Source: Nemophila menziesii (lineage: Eukaryota > Streptophyta > Magnoliopsida > Boraginales > Hydrophyllaceae). From it: a DNA stretch of 64,000 nucleotides. The translations under genes and the position numbers were made by a program. The notes beneath the pieces are model-generated. The model was not told where the DNA came from and did not search any database. It saw nothing but the letters and a program-made list of their open reading frames with translations. The stretch covers positions 50,036,850 to 50,100,849 of the forward strand of contig JARWIR010000005.1 of the NCBI GenBank assembly GCA_029959085.1. Direction: 5' to 3'. Positions 56,255 to 64,000 of this stretch are shown here, one piece after another. How positions within the stretch are numbered: position 1 is the first letter of the stretch; each line of letters opens with the position of its first letter.

Positions 56255-56803
56255 GAGTTTTGACTCTACATTTGACTCTAATAGTTGACTAAATACCCCC
56301 AAACAACTACATTTGACTCTAATAGTTGACTAAATACCCCCTAACAACTACATTTGACTATTAAAGTTGACTAAGTACCCCCCAAACAACTACATTTTAC
56401 TCTAATAGTTGACTAAATACCCCAACACAACTACATTTGACTCTAATAGTTGACTAAATACCCCCAAACAACTACATTTGACTCTAGTAGTTGGATAAAT
56501 ACCCCCAACCAACTACATTTGACTCTAATAGTTGACTAAATACCCCTAACAACTACATTTGACTCTAATAGTTGACCAAATACCCCCCAAACAACTACAT
56601 TTGACTCTTAGAGTTGACCAAATACCTCAAATAACTACATTTGACTCTAATAGTTGACTAAATGCCTCAAACAACTATATTTGACTCTAATAGTTGACTA
56701 AATACCCCCAAACAACTAAATTTGACTCTAATAGTTGACCAAATACACCTAACAAAAACATTTGACTCTAAGAGTTGACCAAATACCCTAAACAACTACA
56801 TTT
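56255..56803 (+). repeat. 40-41 bp CACTA-associated minisatellite, third copy
   Basis: About 13 units of the same TTTGACTCTAATAGTTGACT repeat, immediately after the third TNPD copy. Confidence 0.92.
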
Positions 56804-57189
56804 CCATGAAACCATTATAACCATTTTTTTAGCATATTCGCTAAAAGAAAAAACCCCGAAAATATATTTTTTCGTATAATAATATGTCGTATTGATCCAA
56901 CTCTTATCCATACCCGAAGCCATCTTTTAGCAACAATATGATATAACTAAGAAACTACATTCATGTGAAAATAAAATAAATAATTATTGAAACCTAATTA
57001 ATAAAATGAATAAAAATTACAACCCAATGAATAAAATAATAAAAATTACAAACCCAATGAATGAATAAAAATTACAAACCACCGAATGAATAAAATTACA
57101 AACCATTGCATGAATAAAATTATAACTAAATAAATAGAATAATTAATTAAACAAATAAAAATATATGAGAAAAAAATATAAATAAAAGA
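56804..57189. other. AT-rich region with ~30 bp repeats
   Basis: There is no gene. From about 56997 to 57130 the text AATGAATAAAAATTACAAAC and variants recur about five times. Confidence 0.5.
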
Positions 57190-57767
57190 ACACATGCATA
57201 ATTTCCCGTGTTGACCAATTTCTGTAACAGTTAACTGGTGCCAATTGGTGGACGCTTGTCTCTTCTGGTGCGTAATTAGTAGACGTTTGTCTTCTGGCTG
57301 AAAGGGTTTGAATTGTCTTCCACTACTATAAGAACTAGTAATCTTCCACCAGATTTTCTACAGAAAACTTATTTAATTTTTCATTTTTCGACTCCCTTAA
57401 CTCCCCCACGAGCCCATGAGCCCACGACCCATGGCCTACGCCGTCGCCGGGCCAGGCGGGTGGTGGTGCTGGTGGTGTGCGCGTGTGGGGCTTTACCTTT
57501 TCCTTTTTGGCTTTCATAGCCTTTAGTTATTTGATAGGAATAGATAGGTAAACTATTTTAAACTAGTAATATTATTATCTCCGCTCCTATGTGGGACAAT
57601 TTCTTCCCAAAAAATGTATTTTCCACTTTTCAAAAGGAATAGGAAAGGTCTTAGTTAATACTCTATATTAATCTAAGCCTTCTACAATTCTCCAAAGGAA
57701 CATTATTGGATTTGTATTTAAGATTATTATTAAACCCATAATATATATCTTAACATAAATTCCAACA
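57190..57767 (-). repeat. Ty1/copia 3' LTR, minus orientation
   Basis: The start TGTTGGAATTTATG (57767 on minus) follows a purine tract. The body shares AAATTGTCCCACATAGGAGC and the GC-rich patch with 52526-52879. The far end near 57190 is a guess. Open frames in the GC-rich patch are not genes. Confidence 0.65.
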
Positions 57768-58309
57768 ATCCCCCAATTAGGATCTTTTGGAGAGAAGGTG
57801 TACAGGTTTCCATATCTACCAGTGTTTGGGTAAATTGTACTTAAGTGGCAATATCTTTCTATTTGAATTGACACGTACTGAAGTTAGACAACCACCGAAT
57901 TCTGTTTAAGTGAACTTACTCGGTTTTTTATCGAGATCGTTACAACACATACTCTACCCTACTGAAAGTTATGGTTCCCTCGAACATCACCCTTCAGTTA
58001 GTTCATCAAGTCCTTCTCTAAGGACCACCCCTTGTGGGCCATAAACTTTTTGGATTAATTCATATGATATTGTTAAGGATGACTCCTTAACTTCTATCAT
58101 GAATGTAGAGTTTCACTTTTTGACCGTGAATTCATCAAGTCCTTCTAAAAAAGGACCATCACATAATGTCTATGAATTCATTATGAGTTGAACACCCATC
58201 CTCGTATTCTTTCTAGAATGATACGCCTTATGAGTGAATTCATCAAGTCCTTCTCAATAGGATCACCAAGAGTGGCTATGAATTTATTAAGACGAATTGT
58301 ACATTCGTG
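57768..58309 (-). other. Copia 3' non-coding part with three related hairpins
   Basis: On minus, three copies (near 58010, 58145 and 58245) of AGAAGGACTTGATGAATTCA-like text are each preceded by GGTCCTT or GATCCT. They form short hairpins of the type GTCCTT...AAGGAC, about 100-120 bp apart. No gene is visible. Confidence 0.5.
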
Positions 58310-59420
58310 TCATATCCCATGACTATTGAGTCTTGTATTTGGTCTAACAGTGACCGTACTTAGAACTCGGGCAACCTTTGCTAAGCACCCCCACATTTGA
58401 GTTAGTGGGCTAGAATGATTATCATAGCCTTTAGCTATGTCATTATGTAGGGGTGTGTAAGGCACAAAGTTCGTCGATAATTTCGATAATGTCATATAGC
58501 TATTACAAGGAATTCATAACAACATTCGTACCCTAAGTCTTTTGGTTTAGCAAATTGGTTTTCAACCTTGGACTTATATTTTATTAAAGCATGTTCCGTT
58601 TCACTTTTAGTATTAGGAGATATACTCTCATAGAACAAGAATAGCCACATATGAAGGTTACATAGTATGGGGTTTCTTATTTACTAGCGGAATTTAAAAA
58701 ACATTTAGGTTTGAATGTACTAATTCTAGTAGTTTAGCCTTTTGATGGGAGAGAAAAAAAATATAGCCTACTCTACCATTCCACACATCTAAACATTCAA
58801 ATAGATAAACAGAATTACAAATGTCCTTATTAGTGGTTAGAAGGTTCAACCACAGAAACCCATATTTGAAAAAAAAACCTTCCCCACAAACTCATCATTT
58901 TGGTACTAGTAATTGGTTATAGTAGTTAAAACAAACAAACCATTATGTAAATACCCTTTTCCACAAACTCATAATTTTTGGTAATGATTATTCCCCCCCC
59001 CCCTCTCAAAAACTTGTTTGAGTCCCACTTTATTTAAAAAGAGCTCCGGAAACCAAGTTCCTACAGAGCGAGGGACGAAGAGAACATCGTTTAACTCAAA
59101 GATCTTACCAAAAGTGAGTTTGAGGGTAACCTGTCCTTTTCCGAGGACTGTAGCAGTGGATGAGTATCCCAGGTACATGCATTCACCATTTGTTGCTTCC
59201 TCAAACTTTTTAAACATGGCTTTGTTTGCACAAAAGTGTTGTGAAGCCCCAGTGTCAAGGATCCACTCGTTTTTGGTTTCCACCAAGTAAACCTTAACCA
59301 TTACCGCGGCTATTATCTCTTCGGATTCAGTTAGGTTTGTAGCAGGTTTCGGATCAGGAATAACTCTATGAGTACATTAAAAAGCTCTATGTACTTCTTT
59401 ACCAAAACAATAACAAGCAC
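58310..59420 (-). pseudogene. Ty1/copia gag-protease and decayed integrase-region fragment, minus orientation
   Basis: The protease part (58969-59301) reads VYLVETKNEWILDTGASQHF with DTGA active site, and LFVPRSVGTWFPELFLNK. The Gag knuckle region lies at 59302-59420. Beyond a C-rich slippage site (58993-59004, CCCCCCCCCC) only scattered pol text is readable, such as MWGCLAKV near 58370. RT is not seen. It is homologous to 54364-54896. Confidence 0.78.
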
Positions 59421-60984
59421 TGATGTCTCCTTAATTGTTCGTATTTTCGACCCTTAGGAGACATCATTTTTGGTGTTTATTTAATTAATTTGATAGACTT
59501 TTGGACTAAATATGCAATAATATGATTTTCCTCTTTTATTTCTAGCATTTTTTAATTTATTAAACTTTTGCGCGTAATATTGGTATTTTTAGTGTAAAGT
59601 TTACAGGTTTTTAGATGTTAGCTAGGAGAGGAATCCGAGGAGAAAGTCAAAGATCGTGAATTAGAGTCAAGACTTGAAGATAAATCCCGAAGATATTATT
59701 TTTAGAGCTGAAAATCCATTTTCCAGGCCATAGATTGCTGATTTCGAGGTGCTTAAGCGATGATTTAGCTGTTGACCTTTGAAGAGAAATCATTCCTTAT
59801 CGAGTTACGGAACTTTAGCAACTGGAATGAGGTCAATCGGAGTTGTAACGCATCGGGAAAAGCCGTTTTAGTGAAGGTGTATCAGCAGTTACGGGATTTT
59901 GGGCTTGGAAATTGGGCTTGGACATTTAATTAGTCTTTTATTTTCTGGTCCAAGCCCTAGTCCGAATTTATGCTTATAAAAGGAGGTCTGGACTTCTATT
60001 TTTCACACAATTCACATTCCACAAGATTAAACACCAGAGAGAAGCAACAGAAGGAAGAGAGAAGAAGCTACAAGAGCTGGAGTGGGTCTATAGCTCCGTT
60101 CGTAGTCATTCCAATTCCGGAAATTAGGTTCTTTCAATTTTAATTTTGTAATCAAATATGAATTCCTTTATTTTTAATTTAGTATTTCTTTTTAATATGA
60201 GCTAAACAATTGATAGTGCTTGAGAACAAATAATGGGTGAATCCCAATCTTATTAATTAACGAATGTTGAATTTGGGTTTTTATTGAATTAAACTAAATT
60301 AGGGCTTTTACTCTTTTCAATAAATTGAGATTATTTTACTGTTTTTGGAGTAGCTAACTAAGAACAGGTGTTAGTATCTAGGCTATTCCAATTAGTGGCG
60401 ATTGGATCATCCTGACGGAGGGTTTAGGTACAGAACCATTTATTCAATCTAGGATAGAAGTTAATGATTCTGACGAGCTTAGCTAATCCTAGGGCCAATG
60501 AGGTAATAAAACTTAATCATCCAACGGTGGATCATATTTACCCTGACGGGACTAGTGACACTTTAGGATCGCCTTATAGTCCACCCTGACGGGGGTATAA
60601 GGAATTTAGAATCCCGACCATTGTAATTGACTAATTTAGCCCTTAAACAACATAAGTTAGGAAATAGGATTGGGAGGATCCTTGCGTTCTCAGGTGCTAC
60701 ATCTCATATTGCGTTTTACATAATTTTCCTTGCGTCTTAGTTTTTACTTGCATTTTAATATTTGTCTTTCATTTACCTAGTCTTATAACAAAAACCAAAC
60801 AAACATATTATTGTCTTTTATTTTCATAAGTGCATCAATCACTATTTGTTAGACATTGTGATCAACCATTCCGTCCTTGGAACGAATCTGTATTATCAGA
60901 TATACTACTTGGGACAACCGTACACTTGCGGTTGTGGTTCGATTTACTTTTTGCATTTATTTTAGAACACACAAAGGACCACCA
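59421..60984 (+). repeat. 5' LTR of element G (family 1)
   Basis: 1564 bp, TGATGTCTCC to GGACCACCA, with TATAAAA at 59975-59981. It is closely similar to LTR A over its whole length. The first 50 bp hold the GATGTCTCC/GGAGACATC fold-back. Confidence 0.93.
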
Positions 60985-60990
60985 AGTTTT

Positions 60991-61008
60991 TGGCGCCGCT
61001 GCCGGGGA
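60991..61008 (+). promoter_or_regulatory. Primer binding site (element G)
   Basis: TGGCGCCGCTGCCGGGGA, 6 nt after the LTR end and identical to the site in D; it fits tRNA-Asp. Confidence 0.92.
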
Positions 61009-61147
61009 CGGTAGCGTGTGACCACGGTGTTTATCCTTTAGTGATAGTTGCATTTATTTTTATTTTTCAGTTTTACGCTTGTTTTTGTTTTTGTTTTGTT
61101 TTTACAGGTCCTTTATTTAGGTAATGTTCAAGAGATTTGATTGAAAG

Positions 61148-62395
61148 ATGTATAGAGGACATTACCCAGATCCTGATCCATATGATTATTGGGAAGACTC
61201 TTCGGGACAACAACAATGGGGTAGTAACTTCTACCAACAACCTTATCAATACCCGCAAGAGCAAGGATGGAACAATCAATGGATCGGGAATAATTAACAA
61301 CAATCATCATATCACTATCCCCAGGAGCAAGGATGGAACAACCATTGGGTTGAAAACATTCAACAACCCTCACTTCAACACTATCAGCAAGAGACACTAC
61401 TAGAGAAAGTCAATCGCCTACTCGAGGAAGTCAAGGCGGGAGAGCCAGAACGTAAGAAAAGAGAAGAGGAATTCAAAGCCACCCATGCACTCATACAACA
61501 GAGCTTAGATGAAATGGCTGCCCGAAACAACCCTCCTAACTTAGTTGAAACTGGTAGTATGTCTTATGAAGATTCCACTCCCCCGAGGGATGGAAGAGAT
61601 CAACTGGAAGAAGTAGTTGAGGAGGAGGTGTTGAAGGAAGATATTAGTGATAGTGATATGACCATCATGCCGGTTATAAATGAAGACCACCATGTGGTTG
61701 ACAATTCTATTAGCATGGTGGAAGAAGGAGTAGCAACGAAAATCATAGAAATTGAAGCTGAGACCGCTATTCCTATGGTGCGTGCACATGATCAATATAC
61801 TGAACGCGAACAAGAAGAAGAGGTGATCGAGATTAGTAAGATTCCACATCAAGAATATGATGAAGTAATAGTGGAAGATTGGATTGAAAGCGAAGACGAA
61901 TGTGAAGTGGTTGAGAAATCAATTGAAGAGTTAAAGCTTCATAATAAAAGAGAAATCGAATTCCCACCACAAAAAGTTCACCAATCCCTATCTCCACCAC
62001 TAGTCATCATTAGAGATAAAATATCGGAATCACCTCTATTATTAAAAATGATCAATAGGTGCTACGCAAGAAAGGTGCTACACCGCGAGAGTAAAGCGGC
62101 AAGGAGAAGCACCTACCCACCACACTTTAAAGAGGAACGCGAGATTAAAGAGAATGAAAATGAGCTTATACCGTTGAGGACGGTTATCTACTATCGTGTG
62201 GTGAAGAACGAGTTTCGCCATGAAAGCAAGAAGGCGAAACGGAGATACTACCCTCCCCCTTTCAGAGATCGATTGAATGAAATTTTAAGGGGGAAGGTTT
62301 CAAAGCTTACATGCCAAGGACGAGGCGAATTCAAGCGGAGGAGAACCGCAAGGGCCTCAATACCATCTTCATGGAAGGTAACGCGTCGAACTTAA
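61148..62395 (+). pseudogene. Unrecognised ORF occupying the gag-pol position (element G)
   Basis: One frame of 416 codons from ATG 61148 is interrupted only by TAA at 61295-61297. The N-terminus (HYPDPDPYDYWEDSSG) is tyrosine/glutamine-rich and contains a near repeat, YQYPQEQGWNNQW and YHYPQEQGWNNHW. Next is a charged helix (EKVNRLLEEVKAGEPERKKR), a long acidic middle (QLEEVVEEEVLKEDISDSDM), and a strongly basic C-terminus with a duplicated motif (ESKAARRSTYPPHFKEER and ESKKAKRRYYPPPFRDRL). I recognise no Gag core, zinc knuckle, protease or enzyme motif. The ORF ends inside the conserved GGTAACGCGTCGAACTT segment. A nucleic-acid-binding role is only suggested by the charge. Confidence 0.6.
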
Positions 62396-62623
62396 AGACG
62401 TAATAAACAAAAGTGCTTCTTGGGAGACAACCCATGTTTTAAATTGCTTTCATGTCTTTTGAATTCGTAGTTTAAATTCGTTTGATTTTCGTTAAATTAG
62501 TGTTTATTATTAAGAAATGAGGAAGGGTAGTTTTTTTTGATGATTTCAGGGATAAAAAGGTCATGAGTTTGGGGTCGAAATGGCGAAAATAGGAGAAAAA
62601 TTTGTGGTGTTCCAGGGGCCAAA
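62377..62623 (+). other. Post-coding conserved segment with hairpin (element G)
   Basis: AAGGTAACGCGTCGAACTT carries the stem CGTC (62384-62387)/GACG (62397-62400), then AATAAACAAAAGTGC and GGGAGACAACCC as in F. The AAGAAATGAGGAAGGGTAG block and a PPT-like motif (62562-62575) follow. There is no gene. Confidence 0.6.
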
Positions 62624-63155
62624 CCGGGTCCCCGCATTTGCAAATGCGGGTACCCGGTTTCGAAAGCTAAAAATTCCAACTTTCTGACCCAGCGTCTTGG
62701 GTCCCGCGTTTTGCTGCGTCACCACTGCGTTTTGCTGCGTTTTGGATTCGCGCCATCGACACAAACCGGGTCCCCGCATTTGCAAATGCGGGTACCCGGT
62801 TTCGGAGCTGTAACTTTCCAATTTCTCTGACCCCGCGTTTTGGGAGGTCGCGTTTTGGTGCGTCTTGGCTCGCGCCATCGACGAAAATGCGGGTACCCGC
62901 ATTTGCAAATGCGGGAACCCGGTTTCGAAGGGCAATTCTCTGACCCCGCGTTTTGGGTCCCGCGTTTTGGCTGCGTTTTGAGGTATAAAAAAAATAGAAA
63001 AAAAAAATTTGTAAAAAAAAAAAAAAAAAAAAAAAATTATTGCGTCATTTATTGTCAGACGCCAAAAAAAAAAAAAAAATTATTTTTCGCGTCGACACAG
63101 CGACGCGAAACTGGGGCCCCGCATTTGCAAATGCGGGTACCCGGTTTCATCTGTG
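62624..63155 (+). repeat. Palindrome array with CGCATTTGCAAATGCG centre (element G)
   Basis: Units near 62624, 62765, 62886 and 63111. The paired palindromes of A are here merged into one near-perfect palindrome of about 40 bp: AAACCGGGT, then CCCCGCATTTG, its mirror CAAATGCGGG, and TACCCGGTTT, with one mismatch. Spacers (GCGTTTTGCTGCG, CGCGCCATCGAC) match those in A. A-runs interrupt the array at about 62987-63037 and 63065-63078. Confidence 0.88.
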
Positions 63156-63528
63156 ACAGGGCCGTTTTCAGCTTTTTAGCCCTAGATTTTTATCTCTTCC
63201 TTCAAACCAACCTCCAAAAACACTCCCAAAACCCAGAATCTTCCAAAAATTATCATCTACAACCACACAAACCTCAAATCTTACCCTCTTCCACCACAAT
63301 AACATACAATCAATTCATCTCCTATCCAAATCACCATGAAATTCCCACTTTTCTCCAATTGTTCTTCATCCAAACTTCAAAGTAAATCCAATTCCCTCTT
63401 CCCACACATCAATTAGCCTTTACCCATCTCATATTCCACCATAATCTTCAAGTCTTAAGCCTCAAAACATCAAAGTTCTAAGCTTTAGCTTCTCACTATT
63501 TGAAGTTTTGAGTTTGGGGTGGAAAGAG
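63156..63528 (+). other. CT-rich leader to ORF3 remnant (element G)
   Basis: There is no gene. It is similar to the leader of A (CTTACCCTCTTCCACCACA, CCATCTCATATTCCACC) and ends in TTTGAGTTTGGGGT (63507-63520) before the ATG at 63529. Confidence 0.5.
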
Positions 63529-63893
63529 ATGCCTATCAAAACCGTTCTCATGTGTGCTTATCGAAGGAATTCTCCAAGAAACAGAAACGCTTTTGGGGCG
63601 ATTCACGAACAAGCTATTGAGATTCCTATTTCACAAGACTGAAGAGGTTCAAATTAAGGCTAATCCGAAGAAGAGGAAAGTGATTGAGGAACCTGAAAGT
63701 GAGGAAGCAAATGATCCGATGATGGGTTGGAATCGAAAATCAAGGTGTTGGAAGAGAATCAGGATACGAGGTGCGCTATTTTGGGAAACGTTACAAACAA
63801 GTTGAACTTTATTTGTTCAAAGCACAACTTACGATGTCTAGACGCGAGATAAAGTTCAGGGACGCAACACCGACAACCAGCCTCGCGCTGGTT
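63529..63893 (+). pseudogene. ORF3 remnant (element G)
   Basis: The ATG at 63529 opens only 37 codons (end ...EQAIEIPISQD, TGA at 63640-63642), where A reads EQAIEIPDSRP. Later pieces in other frames recall the coiled coil and the DKGPERNTD-type tail (CGCAACACCGACAACCAGCC). The central domain is missing. Both ends of the gene and the AACCAGC/GCTGGTT stop hairpin (about 63877-63895) are kept. Confidence 0.65.
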
Positions 63894-63954
63894 AAGATAC
63901 GTTTTCTATCCCTTCTCATTTAGTGTAGACTATTTTATTGCTTTGAGTCTTTTC

Positions 63955-63991
63955 GAGTCGTGGGGACACGACTCATTTTTGAGTTTGGGGT
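63955..63991 (+). other. GGGA-loop hairpin and PPT-like motif (element G)
   Basis: GAGTCGTG-GGGA-CACGACTC (63955-63974) is followed at once by TTTGAGTTTGGGGT (63978-63991), identical to the arrangement in A. Confidence 0.8.
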
Positions 63992-64000
63992 GGGGTTCGT

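Larger units (their letters stand above)
57190..59420 (-). mobile_element. Ty1/copia fragment, minus orientation
   Basis: On minus it reads gag-PR (59420 to 58969), strongly decayed integrase-region text (about 58960 to 58310, including MWGCLAKVARVL and HTPLHND), a 3' non-coding part, a short purine tract (GGGGGAT, about 57768-57775) and an LTR beginning TGTTGGAATTTATG at 57767. The outer end of the LTR is not determined. It is cut at 59420 by the LTR of element G. Confidence 0.78.
59421..64000 (+). mobile_element. Element G: Athila-type element without gag or pol (3' end beyond window)
   Basis: It has a 5' LTR (59421-60984), primer site, one unusual ORF, the post-coding hairpin, a palindrome array, an ORF3 remnant, the ORF3-stop hairpin, the GGGA-loop hairpin and a PPT-like motif; then the window ends. 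No gag, protease, RT or integrase is recognisable. It is inserted in the minus-strand copia fragment. The left flanking bases are AGCAC (59416-59420), which should recur after the 3' LTR. Confidence 0.88.

Noticed and set aside
57313..57519. Arginine/valine-rich frame in a GC-rich patch
   Set aside because: It lies in the copia LTR, and the matching patch in the other LTR copy (52800-52865) does not keep the frame.

Overview
The window is a repeat-dominated stretch of a flowering-plant nuclear genome, probably a eudicot, although the species cannot be fixed from the sequence. It is AT-rich and is built almost entirely from nested transposable elements. These are Ty3/gypsy elements of the Athila type (primer site matching tRNA-Asp, extra ORF after pol), CACTA (En/Spm) transposons, Ty1/copia fragments, a truncated L1-type LINE and a tRNA-derived SINE. 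I see no intact host gene, and no rRNA or tRNA gene.

Layout. (1) 1-9243: element A (+), the 3' part of an autonomous-type Athila: end of gag, protease, RT/RNase H/integrase, palindrome array, ORF3, structured 3' region, 3' LTR. It sits in a 40-41 bp minisatellite belonging to a CACTA element. (2) 9244-32462: a large inverted arrangement. Reading outward from about 14548, both arms carry an Athila 3' end (B on -, C on +), then a CACTA TNPD pseudogene, then the same minisatellite. Element D (17451-26192, -) is a complete element with TSD GGGGT and is nested in the LTR of C. The LTR of a second Athila family (E, 26600-28563), holding a SINE, lies between C and the right CACTA copy. (3) 32463-42323: element F (+), a complete element of a third Athila family with TSD ACAAA, inside the minisatellite. 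(4) 42620-43925: a 5'-truncated LINE with an 8 bp TSD, in the same array. (5) About 43990-50827: a CACTA element with TCGTCG-rich subterminal sequence and a TNPA pseudogene. Between them lies an antisense, intron-bearing set of captured gene fragments that ends in a stretch resembling the meiotic TPR protein ZIP4/SPO22, plus a fold-back repeat. (6) 52526-59420: copia fragments in opposite orientations around a third CACTA TNPD fragment, with an F-type LTR inserted. (7) 59421-64000: the 5' part of element G, a further Athila-type element without recognisable gag or pol.

How the parts relate. Only A carries RT and integrase. D and F are non-autonomous and share an unusual plan: gag, protease, then directly a GPY/F-like integrase tail, with RT, RNase H and the integrase core missing. 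G replaces all of this with an unrecognised ORF. All of them nevertheless keep the same non-coding parts: tRNA-Asp primer site, a hairpin after the coding region, a CCGG-N4-CCGG palindrome array (different core in each family), an ORF3 start, an ORF3-stop hairpin, an 8 bp hairpin with a GGGA loop, and a TTTGAGTTTGGGGT-type motif at each module border, the last copy being the 3' polypurine tract. The simplest reading is a family of parasites mobilised in trans by A-like elements. The conserved cis structures would be what the helper recognises.
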